Below, one piece after another: positions 7,194 through 16,411 of a DNA stretch of 63,742 nucleotides. A program made the position numbers and the translations under genes. The stretch lies in NCBI GenBank assembly GCA_017939795.1, contig JAGBAA010000012.1, positions 1 through 63,742 on the forward strand, in the 5' to 3' direction. Position 1 is the first letter of the stretch. Every line of letters starts with the position of its first letter. The stretch is from Thermoguttaceae bacterium. Its GTDB lineage: Bacteria > Planctomycetota > Planctomycetia > Pirellulales > Thermoguttaceae. The notes under the pieces were generated by a model. The model worked only from the letters and a program-made list of their open reading frames with translations, made no database searches and was not told the origin of the DNA.

Positions 7194-10100
7194 CTACTTT
7201 AAGACCGTCAACTGGACGGCGGCTCCGGCGAGTTTGACTTTGACGGTTTCCGCAGCGGAGTAGGCGTCAGTCTGGGCGAAGATGAGTTCGTCCGCCAGCG
7301 TTTCGCCGCAAATGTATTCGGAAAACGCTTTCGCGGCGTCAAGCATCGCGGTGTCTTCCGTTTCGAAACAGACGCGAATGTGGTCGGCATACGCGCAGTT
7401 CAGGTCCTTGCGGCGGCTCTGAATGGCGCGGACGATCTCACGGGCATTGCCTTCCGCGATCAGTTCCGGCGTCAGTTCCGTCGTCAACACCACGACCGAA
7501 TTCTTGCCCTGGGAGGCCGCAAAGCCTTCTTTCGCCTGGAGACGAATGATCAGCTCTTCTGCGGTGAACGCGACTTTCTGGCCATCCAGTTCCACTTCGA
7601 CCTGGCCGTCCTGCTCCATCTGAGCCAACAGTGCGGCGCCGTCGGCAGTGGTGAGCCAATTCTTCAGGATCGGAAGGAGTTTTCCGAGCTTCTTGCCCAG
7701 TTTCTTCAGGTCCGGCAGGATCGTGTACGAAACGTAGTCGTCTGCACGATCGGTGAATCGGACTTCCTTCACATTCAGCTCTTCGCGGATCAGTTCGTCA
7801 TGCTCGGTGAGCCAGCCGCGATGGGGACGCGAGGCTTCCGTCAGGACGATGTCCACGCCGGAGAGCGGCTGTTTCACTTTCAGACTCGCGTTCTGGCGGG
7901 CCGAATGTCCCTGAGAGCAGATCTCGCGCATCAGGTCCATGCGGACGGCAAGCGTTTCGTCGATCGAGGCTGCGTCGGGCGTCGGATAGTCGCACAGATG
8001 GACACTTTCCACCGCACGTGTCCCAAACGGTTCGCGAACGAGTGCGTTCCAGATCTGCTCGGCCATGAACGGCACGAACGGCGCGATGAGTTTGGAGAGC
8101 GTGACCAGGCACTCGTAGAGCGTCCAGTACGTATCCCATTTCGCGCAGTTGGCGTCCGATTTGTCGGAACTCCAGATGCTTTCCTTCGAGCGGCGGATGT
8201 ACCAGTTGCTCAGTGCATCCACGAACTCAAGCAGAGCGGCTGCGGCCGGGTGATTGTCGTACGCATCCAGTTTTTCGATCACGAAAGCGTTGAGCGAGTT
8301 CAGCTTGCTCATGATCCAGCGGTCCAGCTCTGCGCGTTCGGAGACCGGTCGGTAGTTCTTCGCATTTTTCAGAACGTCCGGCGTCATTTGTCCCGCATCG
8401 CCTTCCAGCCATTTTTCCGGCTCGAATCCGTCGCTGTTCGCGTAACCGACGAGGAATTTCAGCGTGTCCCAGAGTTTTACGGTGAAAGCCGGCATCGATT
8501 CCGCGATCGCGCGCTCACTGTAGATGATGGCGTTCCACGGAGCCTGGTTGCTGTAGAAGTACCAGCGCAGGGCGTCTGCACCGTATTTGTCGAAAATTTC
8601 GTTCGGCGAGCGGTAATTGTGGAGCGATTTCGACATCTTGCCGATCTTGTGCTCGTAGTTTTTCGCGCCGAGGACCTTTTTCGCTTCCTCTTCTTCCAGG
8701 AAGATCTGGCGGTCTTTCGGGTCTTTGTACCCTTTGTTTTCCCACCATTCCGCAAGCATCAGACCCAGCACGACGCACGTTTTGAACGGGTGCGGGTACT
8801 CGCGGACACGGTCAGCCGTCACGGTCTGATTCTGCTCGTGGTCTCCGAACAGCAGGGTGCTGATGGCCAGCTGACTGTAGAACCAGCCGCGGGTCTGGTC
8901 GATCGCTTCGCTGATGAAATCGGCGGGGAAGTGCGCTTTGAATTCTTCCTCGGATCCCGGTTTGTGCGGGTAGCCCCACTGCGCGAACGGCATGGATCCG
9001 GAGTCGAACCAGCAGTCGATCACTTCCGGAACACGGCGCATGCGCGGTACAGAACCATCTTCGTTCAGCTCGCCGAAGGGGGAATCGTACGTGATCTCGT
9101 CAATGTACGGCTTGTGCACCTTGAGGTCTTCCGGGAGGTCCGGGTTCTCGGCTTTCGCCTTTTCCCAGACTTCCATTCCGGAAACACCCGGTTTCGCCAT
9201 CAGCTCGTCGTAGTTCGCGATCGCTTCCATTTTTCCGGTCTTTTCGCAGACCCAGATCGGAAGCGGAGTCCCCCAGAAACGTTCACGGGAGAGTGCCCAG
9301 TCGACATTCGTGGCGAGGAAATTGCCGAAACGTCCATCGCGAATGTGCTCGGGGAGCCATTTGATCTGCGCATTGTTTTTGAGCATGGCGTCCTTGAACT
9401 GACTCGTTTTGATGAACCAGCTCTTGCGCGGATACTGGATGAGCGGATCGTCCGAGCGCGTGTAGAAGGGGTACTCGTGGAGGTACTGCTCGTGGATGAA
9501 GAGCAGATTTTTTTCCTTCAGGACCTTGATGATGTCTTTGTCCGCTTCTTTGACCCAGCGGCCCTGGAATTCCGGGAAAACTTCCGTGAATGTACCATTC
9601 GACGCGACAGCGCAGATCATGTCCGGGCCTTCGCCGTCCACAAAACGGGCTTTCTGAGCCTGAAGGACGCCGAAGTCGTCTTCACCGAATGCAGGAGCCT
9701 GATGCACCATGCCCGTTCCGGTGTCGACGGTGACGAAATCTGCCGGGACGACGCGCCAGGCGAGGTACTCTTTTTCGCCGGTCTTAAGCGTGCCTTGAAC
9801 GTTCCCGAGCGTGCGGTAGAACGTGTCGAACGGCGGAGTGTAGCGGACGCCGACGAGCTGTTCACCGGTGAGTTTGCCGAGAAGTTCGTATTCCTTCGGC
9901 TTTTTCCCGCCGTATTTTTGGGCGACGGAGGCAAGAAGCGGCTCGGCGATGACCACGGCGCGTTCGTCTCCCTCAAATTTCACGACGCAGTATTCCATGT
10001 CCGTCTTGACGGCGACGAACTGGTTGCTGGAAAGCGTCCACGGGGTGGTGGTCCAGATGACGAAGTCAGCGTTTTTCAGGACTTCCGGCGTTTTTTCTTC

Positions 10101-10745
10101 CGCCAGGACCGGGTACCGGACGTAAACGGCAGGATCGGCGACTTCACGGTAGCCTTCTCCCACTTCACCGCTGGAGAGCGCGGTTCCGCCCTGCGCCCAC
10201 CACCAGACGATCTTGTGTCCCTGGTAGAGAAGGCCTTTTTTGAAGAATTCGGAAAGTGCCCACCAGACCGATTCGACGAACGACTGATGGTAGGTCACGT
10301 ACGCCTGGTCGAGATGGATCCAGAAACCGATGCGCTCGGTGAGGTGCTCCCATTCCTGCATGTATCGCCAGACACTTTTCTGGCAGAGCTGAATGAACGG
10401 TTCGACGCCGTAATTTTCGATCTCTTCACGGGATTTTTTCAGACCGAGTTCCTTGCAGACTTCCAGTTCGACGGGGAGGCCGTGCGTATCCCACCCGGCT
10501 TTGCGCTCGCAGCGGTAACCGCGCATGGTGCGGTAGCGCGGGAAGAGGTCTTTCATCGCACGCGTCAGGCAGTGCCCCGGGTGCGGCATTCCATTTGCAG
10601 TCGGCGGACCTTCGAAAAAGACGAAAGCCGGCGCGTTTTCACGGCGTGCAAGGGATTTTTCGTAAATGTTGTTCTCTTTCCACCACTGGACCATTTCTTC
10701 TTCCATTTTCGGAAAAGAAACTCTTCCTTCCTGGACCTTCAGCAT
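7194..10745 (-). CDS. ileS: Isoleucyl-tRNA synthetase
   Basis: The enzyme charges tRNA-Ile with isoleucine in the cytoplasm. It has 1183 residues. The class I signature appears as GPPTANGMPHPGH (46-58) and KMSKS near residue 703, with the CP1 editing domain between them and an anticodon-binding domain after. The form PPTANG-PHPGH, the length above 1000 residues and the absence of the C-terminal zinc finger point to the eukaryote-like class of bacterial IleS, the class linked to mupirocin insensitivity. The ATG at 10743-10745 follows AAGGTG. A short copy of its C-terminal end lies at 5557-5617. Confidence 0.96.
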   Translation of the reverse strand: MLKVQEGRVSFPKMEEEMVQWWKENNIYEKSLARRENAPAFVFFEGPPTANGMPHPGHCLTRAMKDLFPRYRTMRGYRCERKAGWDTHGLPVELEVCKELGLKKSREEIENYGVEPFIQLCQKSVWRYMQEWEHLTERIGFWIHLDQAYVTYHQSFVESVWWALSEFFKKGLLYQGHKIVWWWAQGGTALSSGEVGEGYREVADPAVYVRYPVLAEEKTPEVLKNADFVIWTTTPWTLSSNQFVAVKTDMEYCVVKFEGDERAVVIAEPLLASVAQKYGGKKPKEYELLGKLTGEQLVGVRYTPPFDTFYRTLGNVQGTLKTGEKEYLAWRVVPADFVTVDTGTGMVHQAPAFGEDDFGVLQAQKARFVDGEGPDMICAVASNGTFTEVFPEFQGRWVKEADKDIIKVLKEKNLLFIHEQYLHEYPFYTRSDDPLIQYPRKSWFIKTSQFKDAMLKNNAQIKWLPEHIRDGRFGNFLATNVDWALSRERFWGTPLPIWVCEKTGKMEAIANYDELMAKPGVSGMEVWEKAKAENPDLPEDLKVHKPYIDEITYDSPFGELNEDGSVPRMRRVPEVIDCWFDSGSMPFAQWGYPHKPGSEEEFKAHFPADFISEAIDQTRGWFYSQLAISTLLFGDHEQNQTVTADRVREYPHPFKTCVVLGLMLAEWWENKGYKDPKDRQIFLEEEEAKKVLGAKNYEHKIGKMSKSLHNYRSPNEIFDKYGADALRWYFYSNQAPWNAIIYSERAIAESMPAFTVKLWDTLKFLVGYANSDGFEPEKWLEGDAGQMTPDVLKNAKNYRPVSERAELDRWIMSKLNSLNAFVIEKLDAYDNHPAAAALLEFVDALSNWYIRRSKESIWSSDKSDANCAKWDTYWTLYECLVTLSKLIAPFVPFMAEQIWNALVREPFGTRAVESVHLCDYPTPDAASIDETLAVRMDLMREICSQGHSARQNASLKVKQPLSGVDIVLTEASRPHRGWLTEHDELIREELNVKEVRFTDRADDYVSYTILPDLKKLGKKLGKLLPILKNWLTTADGAALLAQMEQDGQVEVELDGQKVAFTAEELIIRLQAKEGFAASQGKNSVVVLTTELTPELIAEGNAREIVRAIQSRRKDLNCAYADHIRVCFETEDTAMLDAAKAFSEYICGETLADELIFAQTDAYSAAETVKVKLAGAAVQLTVLK

Positions 10746-11059
10746 TTTTTCACCTTAAACTATGGGCCAATTCCAATAAACAGAAACAAAATTTCTCTAC
10801 TATTTTACCAGATTTTGCAAAAAAGAACAGGGGGAGGGCGTACACATATTTTCGTTTTCTCCAAAAGTATTTTTCAGTATGTCGAAAGCTCGCAAAAGAT
10901 GAAATTTTTTTCAGTGTTTTCTTCATTTCCGCAAAATCACTCTTGCAGAGAACGGCAAAAAATGCTAATCTTTGAGTAAAGCATTCAAAATTTTTTCAAG
11001 TCCAGTCTGTCTCGGCAGCTGTTGAAGAAGAGAACGGATGGTATGGGGGTTCCGGATTC
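10746..11059. other. Intergenic region between ileS and flhF
   Basis: The two genes diverge across this 314-bp AT-rich gap. On the minus strand TAAAAT lies about 60 nt before the ileS start and is a possible -10 box, but no convincing -35 box goes with it. No RNA gene, repeat or further ORF was recognised. Confidence 0.5.
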
Positions 11060-12829
11060 ATGAAGATCAAAACGTATCGTGCGAAAAACCTTTGCGAAGC
11101 TTTCGCGAAGATACGGGAAGATCTTGGGGGCCAGGCCGCCATTCTTGAAACTCGCGAAGTTCGGAAACGCGGGATCCTGGGGCTTTTCCCTGGAGGAACG
11201 ATGCTGGAAGTCACGGCTTCCGACGGCCTGGAGGAAGTGTGCGAAGACGTGCAGGATTCCTGCCCGAGTGTGGATCCGTCCCTCGTGCGGATCGCGGACC
11301 GGGAGTTTTCCGAAGTTCATGAAATGATGCTGGAAAAAGCGGACGTTTTTGAAAAAAAGGACGTTTGTGCGCAAGCTGACGGACCGGAAATGCCGTCTGC
11401 GGCTGAACTTGCACCATATGGCGCGGGAACGGCAGGTCATGTTCCTGTGTCCGTTGGGATGTCCGCCGGATCCGTTTCGGAGGGGGACGTTTCTTCCGAT
11501 TTTCGACAGTTCGGAGCTTCTTCCGGAGTTCATGTGTCCGATGCGGGGACTGTGGAAAACGGTTCGATCTGGGATTCCATCTGCGATCTGGAGAGAAGCC
11601 GGAAAGCTGCCTGCGGTACGGGATCGGTGTCGTGTGTCGGTCTGACCGGCAGGGAGAAGGGAGCTTTCCGCGAGGAAGAAGCTCTTCCGTCCGCATTGCA
11701 GGAAAGTCCTCTTTCCGTCCAGCCGGGACCTTTTCGAAAGATCCGGCGCAAAGAGGGGGTGTGCGGAGCATCTCGAACGGAGAACGCTGACGCGGGGCGG
11801 AGTCTTTTCTCCCGCTGTTCGGGAACGGCTTTCGATGCCTTGAGAACCTCCTGTGCGTCCGAGGACAGCAGCACGATCCTTTCCTTCAGTCTGGGGGACC
11901 GGAAGGCTGGCGACGATTCCGATTCGGGACTCCTGTTTCGGGATCAGACGCGTTTTTTTCATCAGTCTGCGAACTGTATGCCGAAACTTTCCGCAGGTTC
12001 CGCAGCATTTCAGGATGCGCTGCTTCAGATTTACGCAAAACTTCAGACTGCCGACATGGACGAGTTTTCCATCGCGTCTCTCATGGATCGGCTTCGCAAT
12101 GAGGAAGTCCTGTATGCCGCGACTGGTAAACGGGCACTGAGCACCGATCAGGATTTCCTCGAAAAACGCCTTCAGGAACTCGTCGCCCAGGAGATCCAGA
12201 CTTCCGGTCCGATCCCGATCCAGCACGGCACGCGGCACGTTGCGGCATTGGTCGGTCCTACGGGCGTCGGCAAAACGACGACGATCGCTAAACTTGCGAT
12301 CGACTACCGCCAGCGCAAAAACTGCCAGGTCGGTCTCATTACGCTGGACCTTTCGCGTATGGGGGCCGTCGAGCAGCTTCAGACTTTCGCAGACATCATC
12401 AGCATTCCGATGCTCTGCGTTTCCACCCGCCGCCAGATGCGCGAAGCAATGGCCAGAATGGCGGATTTTGACCTTGTGCTCATCGATACTGCCGGGCAAA
12501 GCAGAGCAGATGAGATGCCGCTTCAGGAACTCCGAATGTTCTTCGATGCCGCACAGGTCAACAGCGTGATGCTCGTCCTTTCGAGTACCTCACGTACCCG
12601 AATTTTAAAGAAGACCGTCCAGTCCTTCGAAAGCCTTGGCACCACGTCGCTGATCCTCACGAAACTGGACGAAGCACTCGGTCTCGGGAACCTTTACCCG
12701 CTTCTTCAGGAAACGACGCTTCCCGTCAGTTACCTGACGAATGGACAGAAAGTCCCCGACGATTTCGAGACTGCCGAACGAATGCGGCTCGCACGCCTGA
12801 TTTTGGGGGATGAATCGTGCAGACCGTAG
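11060..12829 (+). CDS. flhF: Flagellar biosynthesis GTPase FlhF
   Basis: FlhF is an SRP-type GTPase that sets the number and polar position of flagella at the inner membrane. The N-terminal domain MKIKTYRAKNLCEAFAKIRE is typical. Residues about 70-330 are a long, low-complexity, variable linker. The NG domain follows: G1 GPTGVGKTTTIAKLA (near 399), DTAGQS and LTKLDEALGLG. At 589 residues it is longer than the usual 400-480 because of the linker. FlhG normally follows but is absent; instead fliA begins 100 bp downstream. No strong ribosome site is visible before the ATG. Confidence 0.93.
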   Translation: MKIKTYRAKNLCEAFAKIREDLGGQAAILETREVRKRGILGLFPGGTMLEVTASDGLEEVCEDVQDSCPSVDPSLVRIADREFSEVHEMMLEKADVFEKKDVCAQADGPEMPSAAELAPYGAGTAGHVPVSVGMSAGSVSEGDVSSDFRQFGASSGVHVSDAGTVENGSIWDSICDLERSRKAACGTGSVSCVGLTGREKGAFREEEALPSALQESPLSVQPGPFRKIRRKEGVCGASRTENADAGRSLFSRCSGTAFDALRTSCASEDSSTILSFSLGDRKAGDDSDSGLLFRDQTRFFHQSANCMPKLSAGSAAFQDALLQIYAKLQTADMDEFSIASLMDRLRNEEVLYAATGKRALSTDQDFLEKRLQELVAQEIQTSGPIPIQHGTRHVAALVGPTGVGKTTTIAKLAIDYRQRKNCQVGLITLDLSRMGAVEQLQTFADIISIPMLCVSTRRQMREAMARMADFDLVLIDTAGQSRADEMPLQELRMFFDAAQVNSVMLVLSSTSRTRILKKTVQSFESLGTTSLILTKLDEALGLGNLYPLLQETTLPVSYLTNGQKVPDDFETAERMRLARLILGDESCRP

Positions 12830-12929
12830 GCCGTGCCTAAACAAAATTCAGGATCCGCGTGTGCGGTATCCCTTCGATCGGGCCTTTGGGATCGGCTCGC
12901 GAAGATTTTATTGATTCAGGAGGAATTCA

Positions 12930-13712
12930 GTGGTTAATCCGAGAAAACCAGATCGTCTGGACCCCGTCTGGGCAGAGTACAAAAAAAATCCGACGCTTGA
13001 ACTGCGCAATCAGCTCATGGAAGAATACATGCCGCTGGTTCGGTTTAACGCAGAAAAGATCCGTGCGCGTTTTCCGAATGAAGTGGAGCTTGACGATCTG
13101 ATCTCGTCCGGTTACTTTGGCCTTATGGATGCGATCGAAGCCTACGATCTTGCCCGCGGCGTCAAATTCGAGACCTACTGTATCCAGCGTATCCAGGGTG
13201 CAATGCTCGACGAGATCCGCAATCTCGACTGGGTCCCGCGTCTGATCCGTTCCCGTGCCTCGAAATTTAATGACGTGACGCACAAAATGGAACTGCGTCT
13301 CGGCAGATTTCCGACGAATGAAGAGATCGCGGAAGCAATGGAGATCTCGGTCGCAGAAGTCGAAAAGATCAAGAAGGAATCCCAGACCGTCGGACTCGTC
13401 AGCCTCAGCAACAAATGGTCGGACAATGACGACAGCGACATGAATGAAGGCGACATTCTGGAAGACCGCCGTACGGAAGACCCCATTAATTCCCTTCAGC
13501 GCAAGGACCTGATCAAGCTCATCACGAAAGGACTGAGCCAGAACGAACGCCTCATTCTCATTCTCTACTACTATGAAGAGATGACGATGAAGGAAATCGG
13601 CGCCACCCTCGACCTTTCCGAAAGCCGCGTCAGTCAGATGCACTCGCAGATGATGAAACGCCTCAAGAGCCAGCTTCTTCCTCGAAGAAACGAACTCATG
13701 CCGACGATCTGA
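12930..13712 (+). CDS. fliA: Flagellar sigma factor FliA (sigma-28/WhiG family)
   Basis: This sigma factor directs RNA polymerase to late flagellar and motility promoters. At 260 residues it shows region 2 (LVRFNAEKIRARFP, DDLISSGYFGLMDAIEAYD, FETYCIQRIQGAMLDEIR), region 3 (RLGRFPTNEEIAEAM) and region 4 with its helix-turn-helix (MTMKEIGATLDLSESRVSQ). The start is a GTG at 12930 with AGGAGG 6 nt upstream, a very clear site. It lies directly after flhF in the same direction, as in many flagellar clusters, but no other flagellar gene is in the window. Confidence 0.95.
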   Translation: MVNPRKPDRLDPVWAEYKKNPTLELRNQLMEEYMPLVRFNAEKIRARFPNEVELDDLISSGYFGLMDAIEAYDLARGVKFETYCIQRIQGAMLDEIRNLDWVPRLIRSRASKFNDVTHKMELRLGRFPTNEEIAEAMEISVAEVEKIKKESQTVGLVSLSNKWSDNDDSDMNEGDILEDRRTEDPINSLQRKDLIKLITKGLSQNERLILILYYYEEMTMKEIGATLDLSESRVSQMHSQMMKRLKSQLLPRRNELMPTI

Positions 13713-13742
13713 TCCCGCCGTCTGCACTTTTGGAATTCCTCC

Positions 13743-13769
13743 GCACGCCCTCACACGGCGTGCTTTTTT
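13743..13769 (+). terminator. Terminator of fliA
   Basis: GCACGCC (13743-13749) and GGCGTGC (13757-13763) form a perfect stem with a 7-nt loop, followed by six T. Confidence 0.9.
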
Positions 13770-13897
13770 GTTTCTGTTCCGCGGCAGATCTTCCGTCTTT
13801 TGCCATTCCTGTCGAGGACCGCTCGTAATTTTCATCCAGATCGTGATGAAAAAACATCAAGTTCAATACACGAGGAAGCATTTGCGCATCGTCACCA

Positions 13898-14491
13898 TCA
13901 CCTTTTTCCTGATGATACGGAGTCTGTATCGATTCGAGGAACATTCCTTTCGAGAAGCACCAGCAGCCGGTACACTCCCTGCGAAACGCAGCTCCAGAAC
14001 ATTCCCAAAAGAAGGTAGAAAAAGAAAAGCTGCAGGGCCTCTGAATGATGGAACCGTGCCAGAAACCAGAAAAAACCGTATCCCAGGCTGACCGCCATCG
14101 GAACGTATAGTAAAAAACCATGGGATCGAACACTACGGAATAAAAGGAAGAAACAGAAAAAAATCAGGATCGAGACCGTTGAAAAAGCGATTTTTAAGCT
14201 CAGACACACCTGTTCATAACAGGGACTTTGCAGGCAGAGTTCCTGATGGGAGATGAAAAGGGTCGGGTCATCCGCCAAAAAAATACCGGTACGGCATATT
14301 CGCAAAAAAGGAAGATAAAGCGTGTATAGCCATCGATTCAGGTCAGCGAGCAGCCGATACCGCATGATCGTCTCCCATTCCAACGGCAGAAAATAGGTAA
14401 ATCCCGAATCATCAAAAGAATAAACCGCCCCGCTGAAAAAATAAATCGCGAGTAAGATCGGAACTGCCGTCAGCGCAATGCATTTTTTCAT
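13898..14491 (-). CDS. Unknown membrane protein
   Basis: The protein has 197 residues and about four hydrophobic segments: one near residues 6-26 that could be a signal anchor, and three in the C-terminal half (around SILIFFCFFLLF, FLLYVPMAVSLGYGFFWFL and LFFFYLLLGMFWSC). The part between the first and second segments contains four cysteines (C68, C88, C93 and C98 approximately), which could form disulfides if it lies outside the membrane. AAGGAGGAG precedes the ATG. It converges on the fliA terminator. No family was recognised. Confidence 0.7.
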   Translation of the reverse strand: MKKCIALTAVPILLAIYFFSGAVYSFDDSGFTYFLPLEWETIMRYRLLADLNRWLYTLYLPFLRICRTGIFLADDPTLFISHQELCLQSPCYEQVCLSLKIAFSTVSILIFFCFFLLFRSVRSHGFLLYVPMAVSLGYGFFWFLARFHHSEALQLFFFYLLLGMFWSCVSQGVYRLLVLLERNVPRIDTDSVSSGKR

Positions 14492-14855
14492 GGAACGTTC
14501 TCCTCCTTTGGATCTTTCATGGATCTCGGTTCCTCTATTTTACTCCATACTCTGAGGATCTGCAAGTGCCTGCAGAAAAAAACGGAAAAATTTTCCGGTG
14601 TCCCCAAAATCGAAACGAAATGGACGTTTTCTGGGCCGTGTACTCGAAACTTTCAAATTTCAGCGGTTTTTTGGGGCGGAGCAGGGGAGAGATTCTGAAT
14701 TTTTCTGAATTTTTTCCAGCAGGTACTTGCGGATCTTCTGAATATAGTATAAAATGAAGGACGGCATGGTTTGGATCTGGATCTTTTTCTGTTCGTCAGA
14801 TGTTGTGCCTGTACCGGATCCTGCGGCCCCGATTTCAATTTGAAAGGAATGGATC
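14492..14855 (+). promoter_or_regulatory. Upstream region of the xylanase gene with a promoter-like element
   Basis: The only recognisable element is at 14728-14756: TTGCGG, then 15 nt ending GAATATAG, then TATAAAAT. A closely similar block lies at 25968-25996 upstream of the formylglycine-enzyme-like gene, which supports a real function or a shared repeat. The rest of this 364-bp gap shows nothing clear. Confidence 0.5.
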
Positions 14856-16049
14856 ATGAAACGCATCCGATGGACTGCCGGACTGTTTGTCCTTGTGCTC
14901 TCAGCCGTGAATGTTTTTGGGGAAAATGTGCCGGATGGTGTCCCCGCGGACGAAAACAGCCCGGAGACGCAGGCTTTTTCACAGGATGTCCGTCTCTGTG
15001 AGCATTTCAGCCCGGATTTCCAGATCGGGACGGCAGTCTCGCCGTTTCAGCTGCGTGTGCCGGAATTGCGGGAGCACATTCTTCGGCACTTCAACTCGCT
15101 GACTGCCGAGAACTGTATGAAACCGGAGGCGATCTACCGAAACGATGCCTTCTGCGATTTCCGACAGGCCGACGCGCTCGTGGAATTTGCGCAGGAAAAC
15201 GGTCTTGCAGTCCGCGGGCACACGCTCGTCTGGCACAGTCAGACGCCGCGTGGGTTCTTTCGTGACGAGAATGGGGAAAAACTCTCGAAAGACGCCCTCT
15301 ACGCCCGGCTGGAACGGTACATGACGGCTGTTTTGACTCATTTTCGGGGAAAAGTCTACTGCTGGGATGTCGTCAACGAAGCGATCTCCGACTACGGCCC
15401 GGAAATTTACCGGACGCACAGTCCATGGTATGAGATCTGCGGAAAGGAATTCATTGCCGAGGCGTTTCGGATGGCGCATCGGATCGATCCTGACATCCGG
15501 CTCTACTATAATGACTACGGTCTCATCTCGCCGGAAAAACGCCGAAAGACGGTCGAAATGCTCCGAGGACTTCTCGCTGACGGCGTGCCGATCCATGGAG
15601 TCGGCATTCAGGCTCATTGGAATATGCACTATTTTTCGCCGGAGGAACTTCAAAAGTCGATCGACGCATTCGCGGAACTTGGTCTGGACGTGCAGATCAC
15701 GGAACTGGATATGAGCGTCCACGGACGGCGTCCTCCGCATCAGGCTGAAGAGGAAAAGGAACCGCAGAAGGACGGATCTACGGAAGAAGAGGAAGCACTT
15801 CAGGCGGAACGGTACGCGCAGGCCTTTGAGGTCCTCCGGCGGAATGCGGACCGGATATCGAGCGTGACGTTCTGGGGGATCTCTGATGGGCACACGTGGC
15901 TCTCGTATCGCGGAAAAGGAAAGGATTTTCCTCTCCTCTTTGATGCCGAACTTCAGCCGAAAGAGGCGTTCCGGAAAATCACCTCACCAGAGCTTCTGTC
16001 TGTTGAAATGCCGGACGGAGTGCCCCGGATAAACGAAGACGGAACGTGA
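14856..16049 (+). CDS. Secreted GH10 endo-1,4-beta-xylanase
   Basis: The enzyme cleaves internal beta-1,4 bonds in xylan outside the cytoplasm. Residues 1-22 form a signal peptide. One GH10 barrel follows: FNSLTAENCMKPE, the HTLVWHSQTP strand, the acid/base glutamate in WDVVNEAI (near residue 176) and the nucleophile glutamate in ITELDMS (near 286). The family's WGISDGHTWL lies near the end. An acidic insert rich in glutamate follows the nucleophile strand. There is no carbohydrate-binding module. At 397 residues it is a single-domain enzyme. AAAGGA precedes the ATG. Confidence 0.93.
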   Translation: MKRIRWTAGLFVLVLSAVNVFGENVPDGVPADENSPETQAFSQDVRLCEHFSPDFQIGTAVSPFQLRVPELREHILRHFNSLTAENCMKPEAIYRNDAFCDFRQADALVEFAQENGLAVRGHTLVWHSQTPRGFFRDENGEKLSKDALYARLERYMTAVLTHFRGKVYCWDVVNEAISDYGPEIYRTHSPWYEICGKEFIAEAFRMAHRIDPDIRLYYNDYGLISPEKRRKTVEMLRGLLADGVPIHGVGIQAHWNMHYFSPEELQKSIDAFAELGLDVQITELDMSVHGRRPPHQAEEEKEPQKDGSTEEEEALQAERYAQAFEVLRRNADRISSVTFWGISDGHTWLSYRGKGKDFPLLFDAELQPKEAFRKITSPELLSVEMPDGVPRINEDGT

Positions 16050-16215
16050 GCAACGTCCATTCTGCCTCCAGGTACCGGTTTGCATTTGGATCTCTGCCGT
16101 GATTTTAGCCCTGGATTCCTGGGACTCGCAGAGATTCGTGCAGGGAAGGTGCACATTCTTTTTCCTTTTTCTTTCCGTATTTCGAAAAGGTCTGCGGGTA
16201 GATCGTGTAGGATCT

Positions 16216-16252
16216 AAATCTCCCGCAATCGTTAAATTCGGGAGATTTTTTC
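16216..16252 (+). terminator. Terminator of the xylanase gene
   Basis: AATCTCCCG pairs with CGGGAGATT around a 13-nt loop, followed by a T run. Confidence 0.85.
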
Positions 16253-16292
16253 TAAAATATTTCCAAAAATACCGCTATTTTAATTTTTTCCC

Positions 16293-16320
16293 TTGATTTT
16301 CATCTTATTCGTGGTATCAT
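16293..16320 (+). promoter_or_regulatory. Promoter of the PEP-CTERM gene
   Basis: TTGATT (16293-16298) and TATCAT (16315-16320) are spaced by 16 nt, about 92 nt before the ATG. Confidence 0.55.
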
Positions 16321-16411
16321 ATGATCCATATGTGAAGTGAAAGACTTCAAAATGTAAAATATTTTACGTTCCGTTCCATTAAAATGATTCCGTAACTCGG
16401 AGCATCATCCC

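Noticed and set aside
7380..10979. Open frame of 1199 codons on the plus strand opposite ileS
   Set aside because: It mirrors ileS codon structure; the translation is rich in R, F and V with no domain, and ileS itself is certain.
10985..12499. Open frame of 504 codons opposite flhF
   Set aside because: It is the antisense shadow of flhF, without start signal or domain.
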